Shown here in pieces: positions 1 through 11,493 of a stretch of DNA of 64,000 nt. The DNA lies in NCBI RefSeq assembly GCF_958979055.1, contig NC_084887.1:37942620-38006619 (forward strand). The letters are read 5' to 3'. The stretch is from Alnus glutinosa. Taxonomy: Eukaryota; Streptophyta; Magnoliopsida; Fagales; Betulaceae. The translations under genes were made by a program, and so were the position numbers. Every line of letters begins with the position of its first letter. Position 1 is the first letter of the stretch. The notes beneath the pieces were generated by a model. The model did not search any database and had not been told where the DNA came from. It worked only from the letters and a program-made list of their open reading frames with translations.

Positions 1-240
1 TGGAAATTGTTAGAGATTCTAAATCTTACTTCAATTGCCTTTTGTATTGGACAATTTATTGGGTTTTCATTCTAAATCCATGAAGCAAAGAATAAAGTCT
101 TATGGGATTTGCCTTTTTGCTTTGGGATTTTTAGCATTGTATAAACAATGGTATTTGTTACCTACTCAGCTCCCAGGTCAGTTCAGTGAAAGGCAGAGAA
201 CAACTGTTTCTTTAGTGGATGGGAAGAGGTTTGCGAGGTG
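1..240 (+). promoter_or_regulatory. DUF247 unit upstream module, copy 1 (no gene follows)
   Basis: This stretch matches 10141-10270, 42895-43075 and 47130-47530, which lie upstream of DUF247 copies or their remnants. All share the sequence around 'ttctaaatcc' followed by 'atgggatttgcctttttgc'. It contains a TATA-like TATAAA at 140-145, matching TATATAAA at 43035 and 47497, so it is probably a core promoter. Here it is followed by a copia-like LTR rather than by a gene, so the downstream part of this unit is lost or lies elsewhere. A 69-codon reading frame across it is not conserved in the other copies and is not taken as a gene. Confidence 0.55.
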
Positions 241-448
241 TTAGTTTTTGGACCGAGAATGTATTTTTAATCGGTCAAATTATTTTTGTCCCAGAATGGT
301 CAAATGGAGAGTTTGTTAGTTTTTGATTGGCTGCTTTTGTTGACAAAATTACTATTATGTAATGTAACTATTTTTATAGGGATGCCGTATATTTCAGAGT
401 CATTAGATATTCAGTGTTTATTTTTCTAATAAGGAACGAGCCTTATTA

Positions 449-1592
449 TGACAAGTTGCAGTGTCACAAACTTCAAGAAGGCTATTTCAAAAATTCTAGG
501 AAGATTCTCGGTAGATTCCAACTCAGAAAAGTTGGATCCTTTAATTCCGTCCAGACGGCCAAGTAAAATGTCCGGACACTCATCAACCTAGCAACATTCG
601 TCCGGACGAAGTGACAATACCGTTCAGACGCCCATCAGTGTCAAGAAGCTTCGAACAGTTCAAGGTTGCATCCGTCCGGATGTCATGGCAACACGTCTGG
701 ATGCTATTCAGAGTTCGAGGAGATTAAAGTGTTCCAGTGCATTCGTTCAGATGATGTGACTATACCGTTCGGACGCGACTCAGAGTTCGAAAAGAATTAG
801 GTTTTCCTTCGCAGACACAGATATGGGAAGATAGCTGCATACGTCAGGACGACAGGTTTATACCATCCGGACACCATCCTTGATAAGGCAAGATGTGGAA
901 AAGAATTGCAACCGTTCGAATGTCAGGACAACACTATCTGGACACCATACCTTATTATGGCAATTGCGTGTAACAGAGGTGCAACCGTTCGAACTCTAGG
1001 GCAACACCGTCCGGACGCGTACTTATTCAGGAAAGAAAATCAACGCTTTTTGGAAAGCCGGTTGCACAATTCATTGTCCGAACGACCTCAGCTTGCGTCC
1101 AGACACCACCTAGAGAAAACCAAATCAGAATCGATTTAGGTCTTTTGTAGCCTATAAATAAAGGTCTCTAGGCATGTATTATGTACAGAATTCGGTATTG
1201 AATTCTTTATAACTTAGAAAAGGTGTTTAGGGAGATTTGAAGATCTGCTAGCTTTCTAGTTGTTACTAGTGTGTGATTTGATCAACTGTGAAGTCTATCT
1301 TAGGGAGGAGCCCTAAGGTAAAAGATTCCATTGAAGACCCTTTCAGGTAGGAGACCTGGTTGGGAGGCGTTCGTGTATAGGTACACGTCAGAGTTCAAGG
1401 TACAACCATTGCATCAGGGGTATGTGAGTGCTACTGCTTTGTAACTAGCTTTGTCTTCTGAATTATGGAAATCATGGGTTTGGCTGCCTCGGAATGGTTT
1501 TTCTCTTAACTGAGTTTCCACTTCGTCAACAAAATATTTGTCTCTTTTAAATTTCGCATTTAATATTTTGTTACACATTGTTTACACACGTG
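449..1592 (+). mobile_element. Probable solo LTR, Ty1/copia-like
   Basis: The segment begins near TGACAAGTTGC and ends near TTTACACA. A TATA box (TATAAATA, 1153-1160) stands where the U3/R junction of a plant LTR would be. No gag or pol reading frame is attached, so it looks like a solo LTR. Roughly fifteen variants of the palindrome CGTCCGGACG lie between 545 and 1105. Both ends are estimates because I found no target-site duplication. Confidence 0.5.
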
Positions 1593-1639
1593 GTTAATTA
1601 GAAGTCATACTTTATTTTCACGAGGGTTTCTAGCAATGG

Positions 1640-2107
1640 GTTGTCTGAATCTTAGGTGGTGGTGTTGAAATACGAGCATGTGATAGGAGCTAACAGATGG
1701 GTTCTTGTTCTTGTTGAAGAATGATGTGTTTGATGAAAGGTCCGAAGGAACAAAGGGTGTCTGACGAAGCTTTGTTTGGGGGGCTTGTAAGATTTATGGT
1801 ATTAGCTAAGAGTTTTGATTTTAGTTGTTTGTTGTGAAGATGGCCGAATAGGATGAAGTCCAAATTTGATTTCTTGGGTTGATGTGGCCAATTGGGTTGA
1901 AGCTTGGGTGACATTTATTTATTTATTTGTTTTTTTGTGGAGGGCCGATTGGGTGGAAAATTGTTGTGTGGCCTGAGACTGAGTTTAGTATCTACAGATA
2001 AGGTTTTAACAAGAGGCTGGGCGTGGATTATGTGGTTAAGTGTTTGAAGATGAGGGGTTTAAGGTTGCTTTGGGAAGGATCGAGAGAGACTTGGCGTTGG
2101 CCTTGGA
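1640..2107 (-). mobile_element. Remnant internal region of a minus-strand LTR element
   Basis: This lies on the internal side of the primer-binding site at 2108-2120, so it should be the 5' internal region of that element on the minus strand. It holds one 74-codon minus reading frame (1690-1914) that I do not recognise. No protease, integrase or reverse transcriptase motif is visible and no partner LTR follows. The element is therefore strongly truncated. Confidence 0.35.
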
Positions 2108-2474
2108 GGCTCTGATACCATGATAGAAATTAAGAAGAGTAGAAAACGGAGAAGGGAAGAGGATGAAGATAGGAACACAGGTAAGCCAAGGACTACAGCT
2201 TTACTGATTTCCTTACATCTTTTGGTTACAAGTTACATCAATATATAGACTTAAGAAAGGGTAAAAACTTGAGTATAATGAGAGAAACTAAAGGGTGATT
2301 ACTGATTGGAGGTAAGGGTTGAAGATTGTGGGTATGGTGCCTGATGAGAGGAGTGGCCAGGAATGGCCTGTATGGGACTACATGTCTTCTGATTTGCTGA
2401 TGTGTTGCTGCCATGGGTGACTTGCTGCTCTCGCTAAACTTTGATGTTTTCCTGCAGAGGTTTATCCTCTAACA
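2108..2474 (-). mobile_element. LTR (354 bp) with methionine-tRNA primer-binding site, minus strand
   Basis: Read on the minus strand, the LTR starts TGTTAGAGGATAAACC at 2474 and ends TTTCTATCA at 2121. It is followed at once by TGGTATCAGAGCC (2120-2108), the standard initiator-methionine tRNA primer site of plant LTR retrotransposons. TG...CA ends plus an abutting primer site make the 5' LTR assignment secure. The matching 3' LTR is not in the window. Confidence 0.7.
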
Positions 2475-2669
2475 TTTATAATACAGAATACTCCTATTTA
2501 TAAGAAAATTGAGATAGGTAAGGATAGTAATCAAATTTGATTGATTTGATTACCATCAAATCTAATTACAATCAACCTTATAAAGGAAAGTACCGTACAA
2601 TATCAATATAAAATGTACAATATCAATATAATATATTTCTTATATTAATAGGGAATATATTCTCTAACA
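2475..2669 (-). mobile_element. Partial second LTR, minus strand
   Basis: The minus strand reads TGTTAGAGAATATATTCC from 2669 and continues to a TATA-like 'cttataaatagg' before it meets the LTR at 2474. This is the start of another copia-type LTR whose 3' half is missing. It sits against the 3' flank of the DUF247 pseudogene. Confidence 0.4.
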
Positions 2670-2724
2670 AGAAGGACATTAGAGAGACCAATTATACAAG
2701 TTTGATAAGGATGCAATATTAATA

Positions 2725-4066
2725 CTATTCTACGCTGTAAATAGTTTGTACGAAAGTGAGGATGAGTATGATAACAGCACCCAACGTTGAAAGAATAACC
2801 CATGGAGTGCTGAAATAATTGCGCACAAGCATCGCACGCCATTTGGGCCAACTGTTTTGGTAGTATCCATTCACTTCTAAACCAAGATTTTCATAATGGT
2901 ACTTAACCACGTAAGTATCATGGTAAACTTGTTGAAGAACTTGGTCGCGTCCTCAGGATTCAACGAGTTATGCACGATCTTTCTCTCGCAGAGCTTCTCC
3001 ATGTCGTCGGGAGTATTGATGAGGTTGTCTAGGAATATGGCATAGGAAGTGATCCTAGCTTCACATTTGGGCTGACATTGTTCATAGCTGATGAGATTTC
3101 GAAAAGCGGTTTCTGTTGTCTGATGAATCCGTATCGGAGGGATTTCCAGGAAACCATCTGTAAATTTTATATCTAAGATGCATTTATCAGACGGTCCCTT
3201 TTTAATTTGATTCCAGCCTCTACGAGACTCGTAGCAGAAGGCACGAGTTTCAAATCTAACCCGCCTTCTTCCTGATCTTGTTCTGTATTTGTTGAAACCA
3301 ACCATTTTGGCATTAGTTTCCATTCTAACCCACTTTCTTCCTCTCCTCTAGATGTTGAAATCAACCATTTTCTCAGCAAGTCTGGAATATGCTTCACGTC
3401 TCGAACAGAGTCATTTGGAGAAGGCATTTTGGATGAAAACATGTCAGTAAAAAATGAAGTGGCAAGTTCAATCAGGGTCATTTGGTGTCCAGGATCCCTG
3501 GTCTTGTGGAACAAAAGCTCCAATACCATCCAAGGTACTTGGTTTTCAAGCAATATCAAGTCATGCTGTAGAAATTGGAGCATACAAGGCTTGGTGAAAA
3601 CAGGGTCATCTATTTTATATCTGTCTTTAATATCGCGGTAGGCATCCCTGTAGAACAACTCAAGAATAAAGCAGCCATCAATTACCAAAATTTCTGTAAA
3701 TTCATATGGCGTGTAAGGAATTTGATCAGCATAACACTCACTGGCCTCATTCTCCACAGCCTGGATAGAATTGATGAGCTCTCTCAACTTCATGGACGGA
3801 ATCGGTGATCGATCAATAAGATCTTGTAAATATTTGGCTTTAATCTTTTCCATGGCTTTCAAGTTTTGACGGCCATGATGGAGAGGTCCAATAGAAAATG
3901 CATCAGAGATATAAGCTTGTTTGTTATGCCTAGAGAGAATAGTGGGGGTTTTGAAGATGCAACACTTAGGGGACATGAACAAACAGTGTGGCATCTTACG
4001 TTCTATTGAGGACGCCAAGGCTTCGACATCAATTGTAACACCTCTACATCCTCTGTTCAGAGTCAT
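2725..4066 (-). pseudogene. DUF247 family protein, two frameshifts
   Basis: The DUF247 (PF03140) order is complete on the minus strand: CCIFKTP near residue 35, the SIGPLHHG block, ECYA, the ILVIDGCF and HDLILLENQVPWMVLE blocks, PSATSLVEAGIK, ILDIKF, then a C-terminal hydrophobic anchor. The ATG at 4066 is chosen because its upstream sequence matches the paralogs' leader; the longer frame from 4150 starts inside that leader. Two single-base losses break the frame. The first is near 3206, in a G run after the IKLKR codons, where the paralogs have one more G. The second is near 2927, in a T run at the FNK codons. Restoring frame by eye recovers a normal tail ending at 2725. The middle region contains a duplicated segment. 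Both lesions are in homopolymers, so a sequencing error could mimic them. It is the only minus-strand copy. Confidence 0.9.
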
Positions 4067-4311
4067 ATTTCTTCTCTTTTTGCTTCCTAAAATCGTTTCT
4101 TCAAGAATGACCCACAAAACAAAACATATTAATATCTTAATTAGACACAATTCACTTCAAAAACAATAACGAAAAAAAATCATATGTTTAAAAAAATCAT
4201 ATATTAATATCTTATGCATAAGAATATTTTCCTCGACTGATGTGATCATGACATGCAGTGGCCTTTGTTAAAAAAAAAAATCAATAGCTAATGAGTATTA
4301 CCGCATCAATC

Positions 4312-5306
4312 CAGTGCCGGCTAGAGCCTTAAGCCAAATTAGGCGGCCGCCTAAGGCCCCTAATTAAAAACAAATATATATTTCTAACAAAAAAAAAAAG
4401 GCTTTAATTACCATCAATTCACTTTAATAAAGCCCTAAATTATGGTAAAATAAAATTAAGAAAGTCATTAAAATTAAAAAAATGCTAAGAAGATATGAAA
4501 AGTTTTAAAAGTCATGAATGCCTTAATTACCAAAATTGAAGGCCTTAAGTTAAGTCCAACCTTCAAAGACAAAATAGAATGAAAAAAAGAGAAAGAAAAA
4601 AAAAAAAAGAAATAAATGCTAAGAAGCTAGATATGGAAAGTCTCAAAAGTCATAAAGGCTTTAATTATCAAAATTGAAAGCCTTAAATTAAGTTTAACGT
4701 TCAAAGACAAAATACAATAATAATAAAAAAGGCGCTAAAAAGATGGAATGACTCTAAGTTTCCATTTCAAATCCTACTCTTTATAAGTTTCCATTTTTTA
4801 TCTCAAGTTCCATATTCAAGTCTTATTCGAATTTGAATTTCTATCTTTTTCTCCATTTTCATTATTTTTTCCAAATAACTTACTATTCAATTCCTTAAAA
4901 TCATTCCAGAAATTTTTATTTTCAGAATTAAAAGTTTTAACAAAAATTTTACAAATAGAAGAAAGTGCTCCAATTGACACATTAAAGTATATAGAAAGAC
5001 TTAATTCTTTTCCTAATGCGAGTATCGCTTATAAAATTTTATTGACAATACCTATTACAGTTGCTTCTGTAGAAAAAAGTTTTTCAAAATTAAAATTAAA
5101 AAAACCCTACCTAAGATTAACAATGTCACAAGAAAGATTAAATGGATTAGCCATATTATCAATTGAAAAAGAAATGTTAAAAAAAATTGAATGTAAAAAC
5201 TTAATAAGTAATTTTACATCCCAAAAAGCGAGAAGAATTAATTTTAAATAAAATGCATCACTTAAACTTCTCGCCTAAGATTCCAAAATATATAGAGCTG
5301 GTCATG
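4312..5306 (+). mobile_element. Relic hAT transposon with transposase tail
   Basis: The left end reads CAGTGCCGGCTAGAGCC, a typical plant hAT terminus. The right end, reversed, reads CATGACCAGCTC, a decayed match. The flanking 8 bp, catcaatc (4304-4311) and cgtcaacc (5307-5314), agree at 6 of 8 bases and look like an old 8-bp target duplication. The interior is AT-rich and, apart from the transposase tail, non-coding. Confidence 0.6.
4955..5251 (+). pseudogene. hAT transposase C-terminal (dimerisation) fragment
   Basis: An open frame runs without a stop through 4955-5251. It carries the typical tail of plant hAT transposases: IPITVASVEKSFSKLKLKK, then YLR-TMSQERLNGLAILSIE, then a basic end. 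This block is the C-terminal hAT dimerisation domain. The BED zinc finger and the RNase-H-like catalytic core are missing, so it cannot be functional. It lies inside the hAT relic in the expected orientation, close to its right end. Confidence 0.75.
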
Positions 5307-6366
5307 CGTCAACCTAGTGGGATAGAAGTGAGTTAAAAATGTGTTTTTTTAGCATTTTTTAAAATAAAATCATAAGAATATTTTTCTGGATTACATCGAA
5401 GATGATAAAAGAAAATTAGTCTATGTAGCAACAGTGACGAGCATGCAGAAAACCTCTATAGCCATGAAAAATAGATCATAAGTAGATAAACCTCTAACCT
5501 TTCTTCCCAGTAAAACAGCAGCTTTAGTCAACTAAAGGGACACAGTAATTCTGGTTTGGTGCTCCTTTTGTTGGACAACGGACACTATATGATCAATTAG
5601 GATTCTCCAAGCACCTATATACATGCAATTGGATGAATATATTGCTTTGGGTCTGCTGGAATATATATAGATATTCTTGGCGGGAATCCAATTAAGTATT
5701 ACTCAAAGTTGACTGGCAGTTTTGTGCCGGTAGGTACCTTTCAAATCTGGGTCAACCAATTTTCTTTCAATTTTTGCTAAAAAAAAAATTGTTGTCTAAA
5801 GCTTGGATTTCTTGAGTATAACTATACATTATCTGAAAAATATTCTTAAATTTCTTTGATGGGTGATCTTTTCTTGCATGATCTTTCCTTTGTGCTGCAT
5901 CAAGATACAGTAAAAGTTGTTATTATAATCGATATATTTAAACTTTTTAAATTTACATATATCTCTTGATCACATAAAAATCAAATAAATAAACCATAAA
6001 AGAAAAAGGAAAAAAAAAATAATGGTGGGCCTTGGCCAGGCCCATAAAACATTCATACATTTTCAGTTGTCGTTGTACATACATATTACAACCTCGATTT
6101 TGGCAAAGGCCCATTTAATTAAACCTTGACAGCCACCATTGAAGCAATAGCCACTACACGTCCAGTGGGAGGATTGGTCCATAATGATCGAGTGGAGCTC
6201 TGGTTAATTAGTTCCACGTATCACAAATTCATAAGCCAAATAAATGTATTGGGGTCCAAGCGGGATAAAGGTTTGTTTGTCGCATGATAGTTGGCACTAG
6301 CAACCTGGTCACATGCACATAGTGGCTCGATTGTCAAACAATAATAAAATCCAGTGGACCCCGAGC
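5307..6366. other. Intergenic; one orphan leader fragment
   Basis: No gene is seen. The segment 5786-5895 matches the DUF247 leader intron (ttgttgtctaaagcttgg ... tttgatggg ... cttttcttgca), but the splice acceptor reads TTGCATGATC instead of TTGCAGGATC. This is a decayed orphan leader on the + strand. The rest is AT-rich single-copy-looking sequence. Confidence 0.5.
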
Positions 6367-7161
6367 CAGGGACGGAGCCAGCCATTAATGTTAAGGGGAT
6401 GGACCATATTTTTCTTCTTCTTCTTCTTCTTTTTTTTTTTTTTTTTTTTTTTTATTTTATTTTTTATTTTTAAATAAGGGGATCAAAGTATAAATGAAAA
6501 ACATATTATATTTAACTATTAAATTAATATATAAAGATTTAAATTTTATATATTTGTTCTCATAAGCTGAGGCTTTAGGTTTCTACTCACTTAACTTACA
6601 ATGAAGAATAAATCAAAACTCAAATACTTTTTAAGTTAGAAACCACTTAGATGTGTTGTTCTTGTTAAATCACACATTTATTTAATATTTTACACTCACT
6701 TTATGTAAAATATTTAATCAAAATGAGAATTTTAGAGCGATGGTTTGAATTTATGATATATGCTCTAATTTCATATTAAATTATTGTTTATTCAAAAAGC
6801 TTAAACCAAAATAATAATAATAATAATTATTTAATTAATGTTTGAACAGTTTTAACAATGATAGAATATGCGTACCCAAATACTTGTTTGGCAAATGAAA
6901 GTCAAAATACTAAAATCATTTCTCACATGCCTACTTGATTGGGAAAATAAAGACACATGAAGTCTGGATGAAGATGTATATAATTCACTATGATGCAAAC
7001 TTCTCTCTATTTCCTTTTTTTTTTTTTTTTTTTTAAGAAGCCTTTTCAGTCTGCGCTGCATCATTTAACTGTCTCTTTTTAAGCCTTTTTTTAACTTTAA
7101 AAAATAAACTGTATTTTTCAAATTTCAAAAACGATATGTTTTGAGCTTTATTAAAACTGTG
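6367..7161. other. AT-rich intergenic with a possible hAT end
   Basis: The sequence 'cagggacggagccagcc' at 6367 resembles the CAG(T/G)GGCGGAG hAT terminus seen at 44255/45897, followed by a long T run. I found no matching right end. No gene is seen. Confidence 0.3.
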
Positions 7162-8617
7162 TGTAACACCCCGGTCCCATATTGGGAAGAGATAAATAGC
7201 TCACATAGAGTAAGTAGTTTATAAAGATACTCATGAGTACTAAGTCCCACATTGCCTAGTTACTAGGTGAAACTGAGCTTTATAATAGATTATAGGAAAG
7301 CTCCAAATTGACTAGTCTTTTTGAGGTGATAGTGTAAATCTGACTAGCACTTTTCCCTGGGTCGTTACAAATGGTATTAGAGCCACCTAGTAACGCCAGG
7401 TCATGTGGTACTGAAGCACTACATGATGTGGCCCTGGCGGGGACGTCAGGGGTTTAAGGGGAGAATTTGTAACACCCCGATCCCATATTGGGAAGAGATA
7501 AATAATTCACATAGAGTGAGTGGTTTATAGAGATATTCATGAGTGGTAAGTCCCACATTGCCTACTTACTAGGTGAAACTGGGTTTTATAATGAATTCTA
7601 AGAAATCTCCAAATTGACTAGTCCTTTTAGAGTGATAACGTAGATCTGGCTAGCTCTTTTTCTTAGGTCATTACAAATAATATCAGAGCCATCTAGTAAC
7701 GCCAGGTTATGTGATACTGAAGCACTGCACAAGTCCCGCATTGCCTACTTACTAGGTGAAACTGGGTTTTATAATGAATTCTAGGAAATCTTCAAATTGA
7801 CTAGTCCTTTTAGGGTGATAACGTAGATCTGGCTAGCTCTTTTTCTTAGGTTATTACAAATAATATCAGAGCCACCTAGTAACGCCAGGTTATGTGGTAC
7901 TGAAGCACTGCATGATGTGGCCCTGACAAAGACGTTAGGGGTTTAAGGGGTGAAGTTTGTAACACCCTGGTCTCATATTGGAAAGAGATAAATAACTCAC
8001 ATAGAGTGAGTGATTTATAAAGATACTCATGGGTGCTAAGTCCTACATTGCCTAGTTACTAAGTGAAACTGGGCTTTATAATGAATTTTAGGAAAGTTCC
8101 AAATTAACTAGTCATTTTGAGGTAATAGCGTATATCTAGCTAACGCTTTTCCCTGGGTCGTTACAAAGATATTCATGGGTGTTAAGTTCCACATTGCCTA
8201 GTTATTAGGTGAAACTAGGCTTTATAATGGATTCTTGAAAAGCTCTAAATTGACTAGTCCTTTTGGGGTGATAGAATAGATCTGACTAGCGCTTTTTCCT
8301 AAGTCGTTACAAATGGTATCAGAACCATTTAATAATGTCAGGTCATTTAGTACTGAAGCACTGCATGACGTGGCCCTGACGGGGACGTCAGAGGTTTAAG
8401 GGGGGGAGTTTGTAACACTCCGATCTCATATTGTGAAAAGATAAATAACTCACATAAGGTTGTGGTTTATAACAGATAGATGAGTGCTAAGTCTCACATT
8501 GCCTAGTTACTAGGTAAAACTGGGCTTTATAAGTGATTTTAGGGAAATCTCCAAATTAACTGGTCTTTTTGAGGTGATAGTGTAGATGTGGCTAACGCTT
8601 TTTCCTGAGTTTTGACA
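7162..8617 (+). mobile_element. Tandem array of a TRIM retrotransposon (six LTRs)
   Basis: A unit of LTR (about 208 bp, TGTAACACC...GTCGTTACA) plus a short internal domain (about 100 bp) repeats head to tail. LTRs lie at 7162-7369, 7468-7675, 7733-7857 (5'-truncated), 7958-8165, 8166-8311 (5'-truncated) and 8411-8617. Internal domains open with a methionine primer site (TGGTATTAGAGCC at 7372, TGGTATCAGAACC at 8314) and close with a purine tract such as AAGGGGGGGAG just before the next LTR. There is no coding capacity. The small size, both priming sites and the lack of genes define a terminal-repeat retrotransposon in miniature. Confidence 0.85.
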
Positions 8618-9286
8618 AAAAATTAAAATAGTCATCTTCTTCATTTTTCTACCTTTCTTTTGACTTACTCCTTAACCCTAAACACATAGACAAAAACTGA
8701 CAACTAGAAGTGGAAAAAAAATCGACAGAGAGAAAAAATTTTGGAAGGTGATGGGGATAGGGCAAAAATAAATTTGGGTAGGGACCAGCTGGGCTTCAAA
8801 TAATATTTAATGTTTTAAAAACAGAAATTCAAAGGAGTGGGGGGGGGGGGGGGGGGGGGGGGGGTCATTGCCTGAGCAGTAGGTCCAGAAAAAAAGGATT
8901 TTATTTATGTCTTAATCTTCTTCTTTTTTTCTTTTTTCTTTTCTTTTTTTTTTTTTTTTGTGGATGGAGGTCTTTTTCAATCTCATAATTCATGATGGTT
9001 GATTGTTTGCTACTAGATGTAAATTCCATTAGATAATATAAAGCCTCATTATATATAGATATACGTAGATCTGGTTACATACCAACAAATCGATACAAAT
9101 GGCCCTTATATGTTAACTTTATACCGTAAAATCTAAAAAGAGTTAAAAGGAAATTCTCATTGCTGTCCAATGTGTTTCAGATTATAAGATTAAAAAAAAA
9201 AAAAAAATTTGCATGTTAGGCCAACGTCAATGGATTGAAATTCTCTACAATTGGAAATCTTTTGCATTTGTTTGCGTGCAAATGAG
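8618..9286. other. Intergenic, low complexity
   Basis: It contains a run of 26 G at 8839-8864 and T runs at 8926-8959. The stretch 8963-9050 (ggaggtctttttcaatctc...) is nearly identical to 33163-33245, so it belongs to the segmentally duplicated background of the cluster. No gene is seen. Confidence 0.5.
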
Positions 9287-10136
9287 TAGGGGTGTAAACG
9301 AGTTAAGCTACTTTAGAGTTTACTCGTGCTCGAATCGATTATTAAATGAGTTACTTGTGAACACAAAATCAAACTCGATTATTAAACAATGCAAAATCGT
9401 ATAAACTCAGCTCGACTCGATTAAAACTCGTGAACCCGCTCGTATAAGGATCGACTCGTGTGTATATATATATAATTTATTTTTATAATATAGTATATTA
9501 ATAAACAATATACTATATGTAAACATAAATTAAATAATAAATAAAAATTGCCAGTAAATATTAATTGGTTATACTTGTTTGGTTATATAAATATGTATAT
9601 AAAAATAATAAAAGTGAACAATATCAATACTGAATTGTTAATTACTTAATCATATGATTCATATTATATTATTCATGTAATATAATAGGACTATATAATC
9701 ATATAATAATATAATATTGTGGTATATGAGATGTAATCACTGATCCACTATATCGAAGTTATAACTTATAAATATTATTATTCGATACTTATGAATCATT
9801 ACATTACCGTCATCACGTAATCAAAGATCTAAGATCATATGAATTGTTAGATTGTATGGATCATTTGATTATGCATTCATACGATAATACTTATATTATA
9901 TGATCATAAATGTGGTTTAATTATTTTTTATTGCATGCTAAAATAAATAATTTGAATTGTATGATATGGGCCGAGCTCGAGACGAGTACTTGAGCTCGGG
10001 ATCGACCAAAATGACTAAGTTCGAGCTCGAGCTTGGTCAATAAATTTTTTTAAGCGAGCCAAACTCACACATAAATTTTAGGCTCGTGTCAAACTCGAGC
10101 TTCATTGTTACAAAAACGAGCTCGAGCTTGCAATCC
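9287..10136. mobile_element. Non-autonomous hAT element, right end lost
   Basis: The left terminus TAGGGGTGTAAACGAG is identical to that of the complete element at 40342-41832. The interior shares its CTCGAG-rich subterminal repeats and AT-rich core. The expected right end (CTCGTTTACACCCCTA) is absent; homology stops near 10136 where the DUF247 upstream module begins, so the right end has been deleted. Confidence 0.65.
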
Positions 10137-10140
10137 ATGC

Positions 10141-10270
10141 ATGAAAATTGTTAGAGATTCTAAATCTTACTTCATTTACTTTTTGGATTGGACAATTTAT
10201 TGGGTTTTCATTCTAAATCGCAAAAGAATAAAGTTTTACGGGATTTGCCTTTTTGCATTGGGCTTTTAGC
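10141..10270 (+). promoter_or_regulatory. DUF247 upstream module, copy 2 (truncated at TATA region)
   Basis: The sequence is nearly the same as 1-138, but it breaks off at 'agcattataa', where the other copies have the TATA box and transcription start region. It is probably dead. Confidence 0.5.
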
Positions 10271-10459
10271 ATTATAATATTTTTTCTTTTGTTTTTGAAC
10301 ATAGTGCTTTCTTCTTTAGAGAAATAATCCCCAAAGGAGTTACACAACCAGAGAAATAATATAAGAACAAGAGCATCAAATACAACTTCAATGCCCAATG
10401 GCAAGAAAACAGAGCCCAAAGACATAGCTGTGAACTTATTCGAATTGCTACTACTTCAC

Positions 10460-10580
10460 GAACCTTTGCAAGCAAGTAAATAGATTTTGCCAACGCAGGT
10501 GGCCTAGATGGCGTACAGTACTTGTGCACATTTATTGCAACACTCTATATATGGGCTGTTCTTTCCACTGGCCGCAGTCA
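10460..10580 (+). pseudogene. DUF247 C-terminal scrap
   Basis: The + strand translates to a decayed version of the DUF247 tail: a CK-QVNRFCQRRWPRWR block, then a degraded VRNYF-TPW membrane anchor. At the DNA level it follows 37301-37420 closely (ttgccaacgcaggtggcctagatggcg). Everything upstream is missing and a CACTA-like end follows at once. It marks a lost DUF247 copy between 10.1 and 10.6 kb. Confidence 0.75.
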
Positions 10581-10583
10581 CTA

Positions 10584-10772
10584 CAAAAAAAAGGCATTTT
10601 GAGCCGTTTCTATTAAAGCCGTTTTAATAAAATGGCTCTAATTTGAGCCATTTTTAACAAAAATTGCTCCATTTAGAGTTGTTTTAAAAAAAACAGCTCT
10701 AATTAGAGCCGTTTTAGTTAAAAAGGCTCTAATTAGAGCTGTTTTTATAAAATCGGCTCTATTTGATTTAGA
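10584..10772 (+). mobile_element. CACTA-like terminus with subterminal repeats
   Basis: It begins CACTACAAAAAAAAGGC, the hallmark CACTA end. About seven inverted and direct copies of a GAGCCGTTTT / AAAACGGCTC motif follow, like the subterminal transposase-binding repeats of CACTA elements. No second CACTA end or transposase is seen, so it is a fragment or a very short derivative. Confidence 0.55.
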
Positions 10773-11297
10773 GCCGCTTTTTCTCTAAGCTCGTCACTGT
10801 TGCTACTAAATCTAATTTCTATTATCATCTTCAATATTAATGTGCATGAGCTCACTCATTTGTGATTTGCAAAGAAACCCTATGGAGTTTTTAAAAAATT
10901 ATTCTTTAAATTATGAAAAAAAAAATTTTGGTAAAGTAGAACTAATAACTTTTGGTTAAATAAGTGGGACTTGTGACTCTCGCTTTTTAAGGAGCAAGCA
11001 CATTTTAAAGGTTGTGGTCGCAAATTGTATTTAAATAAATAAAATAATTCTGGATCCAATGTTAAGGATTAAGGATTTTTAATTTAATTGCAAAGGCAAA
11101 TAGTTGATCAATGATTCTGATTAGGCTTTTAATTTTCAAGAATGATTCTATAAGTATTAGAAAGGTTCAAGAAAAAAAATTATGAGGCCAATAAAAGTTC
11201 TTTTTTTCAGGTATGGCCATAAAAAGTTTTGAATGGTCCTATTTGAAGCTAAAGAATAATTTTTATTTTTATTTTATGGTCGACTGATTTTTAAAAT
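10773..11297. other. Leader fragment and AT-rich intergenic DNA
   Basis: The segment 10780-10900 matches the DUF247 leader (ctaagctcgtcactgttgctac ... aaccctatggagtttt), as at 35368-35495. The rest shows nothing recognisable. Confidence 0.5.
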
Positions 11298-11493
11298 AGT
11301 AATGTTACACACACTTTCACTTATCCGCACTTATTTCTTTACACTCATTTCTCCACACTCTTGTGTGACTTTTAAAACTACAATTGGATTAAAATCTAAT
11401 AAAGATTCATATCAAAATTAATGATAATTTTAAGAGTCACATAATGGTATAGAGAAATGAGTGTGAAGAAGTGGAAGTGTGTGTAGCATTACT
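11298..11493. repeat. MITE with AGTAATG termini
   Basis: This is a 196-bp inverted-repeat element. The left end AGTAATGTTACACACACTT pairs with the right end AAGTGTGTGTAGCATTACT, and further complementary sequence runs inward. It is non-coding and related in its ends to the MITE at 30691-30860. Confidence 0.65.

Noticed and set aside
10213..10529. Two minus frames of 70 and 85 codons
   Set aside because: They run antisense through a DUF247 C-terminal scrap and unrecognised DNA; no homology is seen on that strand.
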